A DNA stretch of 32,530 nucleotides from Pelargonium nanum (GCA_036897485.1 JAYMTF010000628.1:1-32530); one strand, 5' to 3'; counted from the first letter of the stretch, positions 18,934 to 30,211 are shown. Notes: generated by a model from the sequence alone, not told the origin. A program made the numbers and translations.

Positions 18934-18993
18934 GGTTTGGTGATGATTCTTGTTGAAGATTTTGTAAATTATTGTTCTTGATTTTTGTTATGT

Positions 18994-19001
18994 GTATATA
19001 T
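18994..19001 (-). promoter_or_regulatory. TATA box of the 149-aa RING-H2 gene
   Basis: CTATATATAC on the minus strand, about 62 bp before the ATG. This predicts a leader of roughly 30-35 nt. The leader also holds one GTTCTTGATT, the unit that is repeated in the other RING gene. Confidence 0.6.
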
Positions 19002-19188
19002 AGTATTTGGATGTGACTTTTAAGTACAAATTTCAGGTTTTTGGACTAGTTTCCTAATTGGATTGAGATTTGGATTTTGGACATAACCAAAGAATTCCTA
19101 GTTTCCTAATATTATCCATATTTTTTGTTAGATTTATATTTGATTGTTTTGTCCAAAATCTTGATGTGATGAGATAATTTTGGGCTTG

Positions 19189-19266
19189 TAGGCCTGTTGT
19201 CCCGTCGCTTATAAAAAAAAAACCTTATAGACCTGCTGTCCCGTCGCTTATATAAAAAAAAAATTT
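19189..19266. repeat. Two-unit 39-bp tandem repeat
   Basis: TAGGCCTGTTGTCCCGTCGC at 19189 and TAGACCTGCTGTCCCGTCGC at 19228, each followed by TTATA and an A-run. Confidence 0.85.
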
Positions 19267-19888
19267 ATGATTGAATTTATATTTGATGTCATAATATTTG
19301 GCACTGCAAACAAAATTTGAGTTACACCTACATTACACAACACAATTGAAGTATAAAATTTGCAACCCAGTAAAACATATAAAAAATAGTGAAGCAACAA
19401 TATCGACAAATGACAACCAAATTTCAAGCGCAATCTCAAGAAAACAATAATCTCAACTCAATTCTAAATCTAAAAGTGTCAAATGAAAAAAAAGATTTTT
19501 TTTATATGTGTGTGATAATATCAACTTCAAATTTTTATAATCTAATGTTGAGTTTATACCTCAAACCGTCAAACCGAATCAAACCATCCATCAAATATAC
19601 GATTTTGTTTGGTCTAACCTCAATAACTTGTGTCTGTCAGTCTCAATTTCAGCAAACTGTTAGTACTAGTTTAGTTTAAAAACTGCAAAAAACTCTAGCT
19701 GAACTGACTGTCGATCACCCCTACATTAAAGAAAGTGAATAAATGTGCTAACTATTTGATGCAATTTTTGAGTTTCAAATTCAAAATCTCAAATCAAATC
19801 GAAACAATTCTCTATCACTTGATCCACAAGTTTTAACGTACTACATTCTAAAGGTCTCAAATTCAAAATTCAAGTTAAAGTATTAAGT
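19267..19888. other. Intergenic region with no gene recognised
   Basis: AT-rich. The stretch near 19560-19725 ends in CACCCCTACA, resembling one end of an hAT-type element, but no partner end was found. Confidence 0.4.
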
Positions 19889-20063
19889 AAGCTATTTTTT
19901 TTTTTTTCATCAATTGAGCTACACAACAAGGGGTAGCTCTCCCCTATAAACCCAACTAAACCCACCTCATACCACATGCAGGGAGACTCGAAGCTGAGAC
20001 CTCTAGAGGAATTTGAAGAGTATAAACTGTTTGACCCAACCTGCTTTGGTTACGCAAGCTATT
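19889..20063 (-). mobile_element. tRNA-derived SINE, minus strand, with target-site duplication
   Basis: Read on the minus strand: an A-box-like TGGGTCAAACAG near the start, a B box (GCTTCGAGTCT, near consensus GGTTCGANTCC) about 31 bp later, a GT-rich body, and a terminal A-run seen as T's at 19895-19907. It is flanked by GTAAGCTATT (19887-19896) and GCAAGCTATT (20054-20063), a 10-bp duplication with one mismatch. Confidence 0.7.
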
Positions 20064-20313
20064 GTTAATCTTAAAGTAGTATATTAATATTATTTTCTTA
20101 AAACATGTAATGAATATGCAGCTACGTTGAAAATCATTAGGGTCAGTTTTGTCGCATTTTTAGTTTATCCAATTCAAATGAGGATTATTGTAAGTATGAT
20201 ATGATTTAAATGTGTCAACCAACATGATTATGGATCCACTTTGAATACCTCATAGTTTATTATTCGAAGAACATACCTCATAATAAAGAAAGGTAAAAAA
20301 AAAAACATGCTAT

Positions 20314-20521
20314 GAAAGAAAAATTGTCTTGGGAGTTCGAATCTCAGCTCTTGTGAATGGAAAAAACTCATGGGCCAACCCCTTACCGCTTAGTGCGCTG
20401 ACAGTGGGGCGAGTGCGGATGAGTCGGAGTGTTGTAAAACGGCTTAAAAGTGCCAACCGCAAGTGTGCGGGCCCACTCAGAAACCCATGGTATAAACCGA
20501 AAAAAGAAAGAAAAAATTGTC
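20314..20521 (+). mobile_element. 5'-truncated tRNA-derived SINE with 15-16-bp target-site duplication
   Basis: The element body 20329-20505 begins just before a B box (AGTTCGAATCTC) and has no A box. It ends in an A-rich tail (ACCGAAAAAA). It is flanked by GAAAGAAAAATTGTC (20314-20328) and the same with one extra A (20506-20521). A long, near-perfect duplication with a missing 5' end is what LINE-driven insertion of a truncated SINE produces. It sits about 25 bp upstream of the telo-box of the poly(A) polymerase gene. Confidence 0.78.
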
Positions 20522-20545
20522 CCCAAATTAAAAATAAAATAAATA

Positions 20546-20559
20546 AAACCCTAAACCCT
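20546..20559 (+). promoter_or_regulatory. Telo-box (AAACCCTAAACCCT) of the poly(A) polymerase gene
   Basis: The same 14-bp sequence occurs in the promoter of the gene at 13187. Here it lies 142 bp before the ATG. A pyrimidine-rich leader follows. Telo-boxes are frequent in plant ribosome-biogenesis genes, which suits an enzyme of rRNA surveillance. Confidence 0.55.
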
Positions 20560-20700
20560 GAAACGGTTTAAAGAACCACAACTACCCAAACTTTCCCCTT
20601 ATTCGAGTCTCTAACCGTCATATTGTCTCCCCCGTCCCTTTCCCTGTAAAGCCCCAATTTTTTTTCCCTCTCTCTTCAAGCTCCCAACTTTTTCGCTTCA

Positions 20701-23700
20701 ATGGAGGCAACGCCACCACCACCACCATCAACGCCGCCAGCCCAAACTATCCTTTACGAAACCCTAACACCACTCGCTCTCTCCTCAACCGCCACCGACC
20801 AAACGCCGCCGCCCGAGCATTTGGAACCCTACTCCGTCTTCCGCAACGAAATCTCCCTCTCCACCATCCAATTCGTCTCCCCGGATGCTTCCGCGCCCGA
20901 TTTCTTCTCCCTCGATGTGGGAGCCTCCGAGGTACTGGACTCTATTCCAGTTTCGGAGCCTGCCACACCCGTGAAAGGCCATGAGGTGGAGGAGCCGAAG
21001 CACGAGGGCGGCTGGTTCCATGGGAATAGTAAATTTAAAAGCCCTATGCTTCAGCTTCATAAAGGTATTGAATTGAAGAATAGCTGAGCTCTGTTTTTTA
21101 TTTTATTTTTGGTAATGCCTAAACCATGTTTCTGTTCTGTGATTTGTTTTAGGTTAAATTTGTAGCTTGGTACATAGTTTGTGCATTATCAAATTTTGTA
21201 GTTGAATATGTTCTTAATGTATTAGCAAAATCAGGGATAGAGTATATTTGGGGTTATTTGCGAACTTTAGTAAATTTTGGTGAATGTTAGTAGGTACGGG
21301 AGTTTGATTGGTCCGGAAGAACTGAGGCTTGATTTCCTGAATTTGTTAGTGCATATATGTTTTCCCCCTTAATATAGTTTAAGCATAGACGTGATTTGCA
21401 TTTAACTTTTGCATTGGTTGTGGCTGTTTCAGAGATAGTAGATTTTTGTGATTTCCTGTCTCCGACCCCGGAAGAGCAAGCTGCGCGCAATGCAGCAGTA
21501 GATTCTGTGTTTGGTGTTATAAGATATATATGGCCAAATTGTCAGGTACTGTCAGCTACATTCTGTTATAATACTATCTAACTTCTTTTGAGGAGTTTAA
21601 GTGATGAATAAGTTCTTGTTGGCTGTTACTTTGTAGGTAGAAGTGTTCGGGTCCTTTAGAACCGGTCTTTATCTTCCAAGTAGTGATATTGATGTAAGTA
21701 TATTGCTCCTTGTTATCTTCCATATTGCAAATTGCTACCTCTTTTCATGGGATATAAAGCTTGTGCTTACCTGGATAGTAGGCTACCCAAAAAAACTTTG
21801 ATATCCCTATATTTATCATCCTAACATTTTAAATTCCAGCTATTCTGAGGAAGCTTGTTTGTTCATGTTATGTTTTGGATATATTGAGAATTTTTATAGA
21901 AGAATGGTTGTGTCTTAGAAGCCCTTCCTATTATATCTATCTATCTATATATATATATATAAAGTATATATAGTAAAACTGCTGTTTGAGGTTTAGTTTA
22001 TATGAGTGATATTAAAGTTACTTTTAGTTCCTGATGTACATGTTAGCTATCAGGTATTCAGGCTATTGATCCCCATCCATTTGATATATTCATCACTAAT
22101 AAGAGCAAGTTGAGCAACTATTACTTGGTTATGCATTTGTGGTAGTTAAGAATGAACCCTAGTTCAGCAGATTAACAAACTTAAATTGTAGCTAGTGGAT
22201 GACATATTACTGCTGGAAACATGGCCAAAAATATTCTTAATTCTCCTGGGACTAAGAAAGTTTGTACAAACTATATTTCCTGTTCAGTTGTTTAATTTTA
22301 GTACCTTGCTAACTTCTATTTATTGTAGGTAGTGATTCTGGAGTCTGGTATTAGAACTCCCCAAACAGGCTTGTATGCTCTTTCCAGGGCACTGTCACAG
22401 AGGGGCATTGCAAAGAAGATACAAGTATTCCTCATTTGACATCTGCAATACTATTACTCTTGGGTTTCTGTATATAACTTGGTGTCTGTCACTATCTCAG
22501 GTGATTGCAAAAGCTCGTGTGCCGATTATAAAATTTGTAGAAAAGACAAGTGGTGTTGCATTTGATATAAGGTTTGTTAGACTAGCTTTTCCGAATGCCA
22601 ACTCAGTTTGACATGATACTTCTGGCTCTGCATTATCTTTAATCATTTTTGGTATTTGCTAGGTTAGGGTATAGTCTATTAAATCAAGAAGTTTGCTCTT
22701 GACTATTTGTGAAGCAAGTAATTGGATGTCCCCGAAGGGACTTGTGAAGCAAGTAATTAACATGTATTTATTAGTCATAAAGTACTTCAAATGAAAATTT
22801 CATATGGTTTGCAAGCTCAAATTAGGGAGGTTGGTAAAAGATTCGAAACTGAAGCTTTGTTACTTATTAGGAAGATGTGACTTCTTTAAGGACCTCCGAT
22901 CTCCGTTATTTGTGCAATAGTTATGCCAGCTGTGAAATCTAAACCTTTATCATTTTTCGTTCTTGCTTTTTGCTGAATCTCCTATCTTACTTTCAATCAT
23001 GTGACTACTTATCTATGCATTTTAACCTGGTTAGATTGTCAACTAGTGATAAATCTCACTTTGGTTAGCAGTATTATATTAAGCCTCATAGGTGCCATAT
23101 AGGTGTGCATGTGTTTTATTGAAGTTATGTTGCTCATTAAGTTACGTACTCTACAACTTCAAGTGCTGAAGTACACTCAACATCAACCTAGTTATTAATA
23201 TATATCTTTATAGAACAGTGAGATTTTCAGCCAAGGCTAATTCTTTTTAATCCATTTTGGTGCAGTTTTGATTTGCAAAATGGACCAAAAGCTGCTGAGT
23301 TTATCAAGGTTTGTTACATCTATTTTCTTCAACTGCTTCCAGTTGGTTTTTGTTACTATGCTTATATGCAGCAATTTATGGTTGAGAAGCTTGATTATAG
23401 GTCTATCGGGAATGTTCACCTTATTAGCTATTCTCTATATAGTAATTATAATATATGATAACTAAAACTTAATCTTTTAGGATCCTCCTATATTCTATTT
23501 TATATATTTAATCAAACTTACTCTGAGGGGATCAGTGGTAGAACGGTCGGCTGCTTATTTAATGATCCTAAGTTCAAATCCAGTATATTACAAGATTCAT
23601 TTATCTTTACTAATAGAGTTTTCAAGTCTCCTAGACGAAAAGGTCTGTAAGTACCATTGGTGGTAATTGTGGTTCTTGTATTGTAGTGTTATAGTTAACT

Positions 23701-26174
23701 TTACTGGTATAACTGCGCAATTGAAGCAACATTTATGATTTTAATTTGTTATATATAGCAGACTAATCAATGACATGTGGCTTATCTAGGATGCAGTATC
23801 TAAGTGGCCCCCTTTACGGCCATTGTGTTTGATCTTGAAAGTATTCCTACAACAGAGAGAATTGAATGAGGTAGGTGTGTTTGTATAACTTAAGTTATTA
23901 GCTAAACAAATCATTTTGTTCATATCTTTTCTCTTTGTCTGTCTAATTTGGTCCTCCATGAAGTATGCAGGTATATTCTGGTGGGATTGGTTCATATGCT
24001 CTGCTTGTGATGCTTATAGCAATGTTGCAGGTAAGGAGATCATAGTCTGTTTTGACTTTTACTTTACAGATGGCTGTATGCTTATCGATTGATGGACTAT
24101 GTATATATAGACTGACATAGGTTTATATGAGAGAATGACCTTCTAGTACGTCTGTTGCCTTTATGTATGAGGGCTCTGCTCACCCAGCACCTTACATTAT
24201 TTATTAGCTGTCATGCTCAGTGTTTTCCCTTTTGCTGGTCAGTAAATAATGTTCAATATTTAGGATAACTGATATGATTTCTTTCCCTATTATTTCTGTG
24301 TCATAATGTTAGATATATTCCTTGGTGGTAAAACATCCTAGTAGCTGTTAAATTTTCAATCCATGCATGTTGATTTCCCCTTATCATTGGTTTGTGTATT
24401 AAATTAAGTGGAAGAAGCCTGGAATATATGTGGGTGGGCTTTATTTATTATAGGCTCATAGCCCTATTGTAAGTTGTAATCATACTGTTTAATGGCAGCT
24501 CAAGTTGAGTTATTTTCTCTCTTTTTTTTTCTGGTTGTGACTTGTAAATGATTGGGGGTAAATGTTTCATTATGATTGCAATTGAAACAGCATTTCCCAT
24601 ATGAAAAATAGGTTTGCGGAAAATATCAGTGACACTACTGATCAATTTGAATTAACATTGTTCTGTTAACCTTCATTTAATTTATTTATTGAGAGATTCT
24701 GTCCTGAGTAGATATTTTCTAATGCTTAGTATCGTACATCTATATTCTTGCTTTAAGTAATGCATTCACTGTACAGAGTATACGTGAACGTCAAGCTTCT
24801 CCAGAGCATAACTTGGGAATCCTTTTGGTATGTTTTCTCACTACCAACAATGTTATGCATGTTTTCATGCACCTCTGCATTGATGTTGGGTAACTTGTTT
24901 GTCAATTCAGCTTGACACGTATAACATATAATTTTTTCTTTTCTGATTTGATTCTTTTTCACTCTTAAAAACAGGTTCACTTCTTTGACTTTTATGGACG
25001 GAAATTGAACACTGCCGATGTTGGAATTTCGTGCAAAGGCAGGGGGACCTTTTACTCAAAGAGTACTAAAGGGTAAGTGGATAGACTGGTGAGGACTTTT
25101 ATGATGATATGGAGATAGTTCTCTTTCTCAAGTTCTTGTTTTTGTTTGATTGTGAAGTTATGTTTTGATGTCTTCTTTGTCTTGTGTTCTTTATCAGGTT
25201 TGTAAATAAAGCACGCCCATTTCTTATCTCCATTGAGGATCCAGAGGTGAGCTTACAACTTTGATATGTTTTATGATATTTCTTACTCATCTTCTTGAAT
25301 AATAATGACCAATGTCAGGAATTAAGATTCTCAATGGAAATGATCTTTGAGATATTTCCACTTTGATTTGTCTTTTGTGTCCACTAACCTGTTACTTTTG
25401 TGATGAACCAGACACCTGAGAACGACATTGGGAAGAATTCTTTTAATTATTTTCAGGTCGGTTACTCTTTTGCCCTTCTGCTGCTCTAAATTTTCCTGAA
25501 TTTGAAGAACCCTTGCTATTCTAGGCCATTGTTTAGATTGTTGTACATGATTATGTTGTCCCTAAAATTACTATTCTTTCCCTGCCTGTCTTCAGTATTT
25601 GCAATTCAGATATTCTTGGGTTATTGTAAACATTGATTTGGAATATAAGGGTTTTTGTTTGTCTTATTCTATCCTAAAAAAATATTTCACCCGTTTATTC
25701 CAGATTAGATCAGCTTTTGCGATGGCTTCATCCACATTGACCAATGTAAAGGCCATCTTTGGCCTAGGAAAGAACAGGAGCATCCTGGGTACCATAATTA
25801 GACCAGACTCAGTCTTGCTGGAACGTAAAGGAGGGTCCAATGGGGACGTGACTTTTGATAGCCTCCTCCCCGGAGCAGGGAAGCCAATACAGATTCCCTC
25901 AGGTGATCAGGAGGAGATGTTGTGTAATTGGCAATTAGATGATGAAGAAGACCCATTGCCACGAGGAAATGGGATCCTTGGGGATGTCACTCCACCTTCC
26001 TCGGGAAAGAAGAGGAAAGCTTCGAAAGATAAATCTCGCAAGTCTAGTAAGAAGGTGAAAAACAGTGGAGACGTAGGTGGAGAGGTCAGCCACGAAGAAA
26101 ATGGATCACGGAAAAAGAAGGGCACAAAAATGCGTTGGAGACATAATCGATCTCATCAAGCTGGCTCGTCTTAG
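20701..26174 (+). CDS. Non-canonical poly(A) polymerase, TRF4/PAPD5 type (532 aa, 13 exons)
   Basis: Exons 20701-21064, 21433-21545, 21637-21693, 22329-22424, 22501-22571, 23266-23308, 23790-23870, 23971-24030, 24777-24827, 24975-25072, 25198-25246, 25412-25456 and 25704-26174; all borders GT...AG and one open frame. After a Pro-rich N-terminus (1-120), the nucleotidyltransferase fold begins with EIVDFCDFLSPTPEE. The catalytic motif is FGSFRTGLYLPSSDIDVV (D176, D178), and the third Asp is D232 (GVAFDIS). The central domain shows SKWPPLRPLCLILKVFLQQR and the GGIGSYALLVMLIAMLQ nucleotide-recognition region. The C-terminus is basic (KKRKASKDKSRKSSKKVK), a likely nuclear signal. The family adds short A-tails that mark nuclear RNAs, including rRNA processing by-products, for exosome decay (TRAMP-like role). 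All catalytic residues are present, so activity is expected. It resembles Arabidopsis TRL-type proteins. A SINE lies in intron 6. Confidence 0.92.
21935..21962. repeat. ATCT/AT microsatellite in intron 3
   Basis: Three ATCT units followed by an AT run. Confidence 0.9.
22707..22758. repeat. 17-bp direct repeat around an 18-bp insert with a small palindrome (intron 5)
   Basis: TTGTGAAGCAAGTAATT occurs at 22707-22723 and again at 22742-22758. The 18 bp between contain GTCCC-cgaa-GGGAC. Confidence 0.9.
23515..23705 (+). mobile_element. tRNA-derived SINE in intron 6 of the poly(A) polymerase gene
   Basis: An A box (GATCAGTGGTAGAACGG, near 23530) and a B box (AGTTCAAATCC, 23571-23581) have tRNA-like spacing. 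They are followed by about 110 bp of non-tRNA sequence. Possible flanking repeats are AACTTACT (23515-23522) and AACTTTACT (23697-23705). The 3' end is less certain than the head because there is no A-run. Confidence 0.6.
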
Positions 26175-27837
26175 TGAAATTCTCTGAATATTTATTTGGT
26201 TTAATCTTTGGCATAACTAACGAGGTCATGCCACTAGCTCATGGTTTCTTCTTGCCAGGAAAAAGAAGAGGGAGAAATAGATTTTGTGTGAAATGCCATA
26301 TTCCTTTTTGTACGACTTTTGAGATATATTTGCTAGATCACTCTTAAATTTGATGGTTTAGGTTCAAGACATTTGGGGCCGCTTCTTAAAATGTGATTCC
26401 GTTCGATCTAGTTTTGATGGGAGACATTCCATATTTAGATGATAGCGGGTATCTCTTCTGTCTCAAAATGAGTGTCTGAGTGTACACTTTATCTAAATTT
26501 TGTTGTTTCAGAGTATTGTTTTTTTGTTGTTATTTTGCATTAATTACTAAGAATATATATATAAAGAGAATATGAGTGATAGAGTTAACGATTGAGATGT
26601 GTATTTTGTGGGTTCTAGTTACACAGATTAGATTCAACTACTTTTCAACACAGGTCGAGTTAATTCACACAATTTGTACTAAAGTTCAAAATTCCCTCTA
26701 CCTTGAGGGTCAAATTCTGGCGATGCCCTTTGATCCCAAACTCAAAATAATTGAACTTTGAAGTTCAATGGTTAGCTATAAGTATATTGGTAAGTAGAGT
26801 TGACAATACATATTTTGGACAGAGTCTTTATGGTTCAGGTTCAAAAGCGCAAGTCGATATGCAGGGTGTGTGAGTTTTGGCCAGGTTCTTACTACAAATG
26901 TGTAGGTCTTTTCTGCCCCAAGTTGAAAATTGATTGAATTTGTATAATCCGAATTTGGATAGGAATTGGGACTATATTTTATGCTTTGATATGAGATCGA
27001 ATCTTACGTGGATGAAAAAAGTATTCTACATAGTGAATAAATCCTTAATTTTGTTTCGATGTCTTAGAGAGGCTATTCACTTATTAGGCTTATCATTGAG
27101 TTGTCAACGGGTAATTTTTGAGTTTGATGCTTGTATAATATCTGATTTGTTCTATTTAGCTATTGTGAGTCTCATTCTTGAAGATCTTTGTTTCAATTTT
27201 CCTGCCTCGGTTGATTTCTTCATTTCTCACCCGCCCATGAGAGCTTTCATATTATTGTCGGATGACTGTGAACTCTGTTTCTACTTTCTAGAGGAACCAC
27301 TAGCTGGTTTCCTCCATTAATCTATTTGTGTTTCTTATAAAAAAGAAGAAGAACGAAGTAAATTATATGCTCTCAATCCAACCACCCGTGTTGACATGCG
27401 CGTTGTGCGTAGATAACGTGCAATTGATATCCTTAAGTAGTTTTTCTATTAATCGATAACTAAATTGATTGAATTTCGGTCGGATCTTCCGTCCTAATTT
27501 TAAAAAGTGTTAGGCCAATCCAGTCCAAAAAAGATTTTTTTTATCGGTAGTTAGAATGATAAGGTACAATGTTTTGTATGTTAAAATGATTTTTTGTTCT
27601 AAAATAAGTTATAAATATATATTTTCTTACTTTAAATTGATAAATAGAATTAATGAATGTTATAATTTAAAACATTTCAATTTATTTCCTTAAATATCTC
27701 ATTAGTAAATTTTGTTTTCTTTTGTCTATATATTCAATAGAAAAATGTATCTGCTAGAGGTACATTCATGCACATACATGTCCATAATAATGAATTGAAT
27801 CAGGTCAACCACCTTTAATAAACTGTCTAAAGCTTCC
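26175..27837. other. Intergenic region with nothing firmly recognised
   Basis: Starts with the 3' UTR of the poly(A) polymerase gene. A 128-codon open frame at 26934-27320 has no family features. The upstream region of the BAHD gene begins near 27300. Confidence 0.5.
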
Positions 27838-27842
27838 TTATA

Positions 27843-27850
27843 TATATAAA
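27843..27850 (+). promoter_or_regulatory. TATA box close to the first ATG of the BAHD gene
   Basis: TATATAAA, a classic plant TATA box, lies only 37 bp before the ATG at 27880. With usual spacing transcription would begin at about 27873-27880, leaving almost no leader for that ATG. Confidence 0.6.
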
Positions 27851-27879
27851 AGCAGGAAGAAACACATACTCAACCAAAG

Positions 27880-30108
27880 ATGACAATGTCCCAAATGATG
27901 AAACTTGCAGCAAAAAACCTGAGATCAACACAAAAATTGTCAAGAACCCTTCACACCATAGCCCCAAAGCTCAGCACAAATGCCCCAAATCTGTCTCTAT
28001 CCAATAGTGAAAGCTACTCCGAAAAGATGGGAAGAACCGGAAGCAATAGCATACCGTGGTCTATATGTGATCGTCGCCAATTTTGTTCTGCAGCTGCAGC
28101 AAAACCCGCCTCTCTACAGTTCACGGTGAGGCGGCGGGAGCCAGAACTTGTTGCTCCGGCTAAGCCCACGCCTCGCGAGATCAAGCAACTTTCAGACATT
28201 GATAACCAAGATATCTTTCGTTACATAGTTCCCCTGATACATTTCTATAGGTATGATCCTACACTTGAGGGGAAAGACCCTGCGAGGGTCATTCGTGAGG
28301 CACTTGCGAAAACGCTTGTTTTTTTCTACCCATTAGCGGGTAGGCTCAGGGAAGGGCATGGCCGGGAGATCTACGTGGATTGCACCGAAGAAGGGGTGTT
28401 GTTTGTGGAGGCGGACGCGGATGTTGAGCTTGCCCAGTTTGGTGATCCACCACAGCCTCCTTTTCCGTGTTGCCATGAGCTTTTCTATTTTGCTCCTGAT
28501 TCTACGGGGATTTTCAATTCCCCATTGATGCTTGTTCAGGTGTATAGCCACTTCTCTCGTCTTTTATTATTGTTCATTCCATTCACTTTAATTATAATTA
28601 TTTGAATATTCTTTTACAAATTTGTCTTTTGAGAATATTTTTTTATAGTTGAAATTAAGCTGATAGATTCGATTATGATATGATACACTCGTTATCAATC
28701 CAATCATTGGATCGACTACAACTGATATAGTCTTGTATTCATATTTTTGCGAGTGCACAAATTATTTCTATTTTTCATGTGTTTGTATTTGATATAATCA
28801 TTGAAAAAATGGACGAAAATATGAACTATTTAATTAATAATGTCGTCATATATTCATTTATAAAAGTTGATGAGTAATGAAACTAAGTCAATAGTTAGTT
28901 GGGTTAGGCTAAATGATTAATGAGATTAGGACAATTCATTAAAAACTTAGAGCTAGCTGATTGTACCACTCTCAATTGGGATAAATATGAGTAGAATTTT
29001 AATAACCTTACACGATTTTATTGATTTCATTTAGCCTAATCTGACTCATATTCTTTTGTCTAGTATTAAAATTATGTTTAAAGATCACAATTCATCTTTT
29101 CGAAACAGTGAAAACTGAAAAGATTCAAAATGTGCCCACCATCATTTCTTGTAATTATGTGTTTTTATTTGTATGTACCATTGTGAAATGATACTAATTA
29201 TTCAAATAATGTGTATATATTAATTTTAGGTAACTCATTTAAAGTGTGGTGGCTTCGTTTTTTCCATCCGATTCAACCATGTCTTATGTGATGCCGCCGG
29301 AATGGCTCAATTCTTGACCGCTCTAGGACAAATTGCTCGGGGCGCAAAAACACCTTCCATCATACCCGTTTGGAATCGGGAAATTTTTAATGCTAGAAAT
29401 CCACCCCGCATAACATGTACGCACCCCCAGTACGAAAATGTTGACCACTCACCCGCCATTCCATTGACTAATCACAATTTGATTGGTCGGTCATTATTTT
29501 TCGGTCCCCCTGAGTTGCAAGCAATTCGTAGGATTGTGCCTGATCACATGCGCTCCGATTCAACAACATTTGAGGCATTGACCGCTTGTTTATGGCGATG
29601 TCGTACAATTGCCCTTCAGTTGGACCCAAAAGAAAAGATACGCTTGTTGTGCTCTGTCAACACACGCGGCAAATTGAACCATGTCGTACCGGTAGGGTAC
29701 TATGGTAATGCAACTGCATGGCCGGTAGTAGAGACTACATCGGGAAGGCTTTGCGAAAGTTCAATAGAACATGGTTTGGAGCTTGTAAAGAAGGTTAAGG
29801 AAGTGGTGACCGAAGAGTACATGCATTCGTTGGCAGATCTGCTTGTAATTAGGGGCCGGCCCCGTTTCTTTATGGGGCGGTGTTTGGTTGTTTCTGATTT
29901 GAGACGATCGGGATATGGTGACGTGGACTTTGGGTGGGGCAAGGCGGCCTATGCGGGTCCAGCCGCCATGGAGGCGGAGACGTCGGTGTCGGCAATGATG
30001 ATAGCATTTAGGAATATCAAAGGGGAGGATGGGATTTTAGTGCCCACATATTTGCCCCCTCAGCAAACAGAGATATTTGAATCTGAGCTGAACAACATGT
30101 TACATTGA
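27880..30108 (+). CDS. BAHD acyltransferase with presequence-like N-terminal extension (512 aa, 2 exons)
   Basis: Exons 27880-28539 and 29230-30108, GT...AG borders, phase 0. The core starts near residue 79 ([20 protein letters not shown]) and resembles the alcohol-acyltransferase clade of benzyl alcohol O-benzoyltransferase and methanol O-anthraniloyltransferase. The catalytic HxxxD is H237-VLC-D241 and the structural DFGWG is at 453-457, both intact. These enzymes move an acyl group from acyl-CoA to an alcohol, forming esters such as volatiles, normally in the cytosol. The intron before HxxxD is usual for the clade. Odd: residues 1-78 are extra. The first 43 residues have no acidic residue and six Lys/Arg ([20 protein letters not shown]). 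The extension ends in [11 protein letters not shown], matching the R-x-F/Y mitochondrial cleavage pattern just before the core. M50 is an alternative start giving 463 aa. The acyl donor and acceptor cannot be told from sequence. Confidence 0.9.
28540..29229 (+). other. Intron of the BAHD gene
   Basis: 690 bp, AT-rich, GTGTAT donor and TTTTAG acceptor. No other feature seen. Confidence 0.85.
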
Positions 30109-30211
30109 GTCGTTAGTAAAGCTAATTAGCAACTTTTTTTCTATGAAGGAAATGAAAATTCAGCTTTTATTTAGTCTCAATATATACATTTATCATTGAT
30201 CAGGCAATAAT

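Noticed and set aside
19560-19725. hAT-like end (CACCCCTACA)
   Set aside because: Only one end is visible. No complementary end or 8-bp duplication could be located.
23523-23590. Possible tRNA gene
   Set aside because: A and B boxes are present but the acceptor and anticodon stems do not form. The head of a SINE fits better. The same holds for 30236-30291.
26934-27320. 128-codon open frame
   Set aside because: No recognised motif, start context or promoter. The composition looks like translated AT-rich intergenic DNA.
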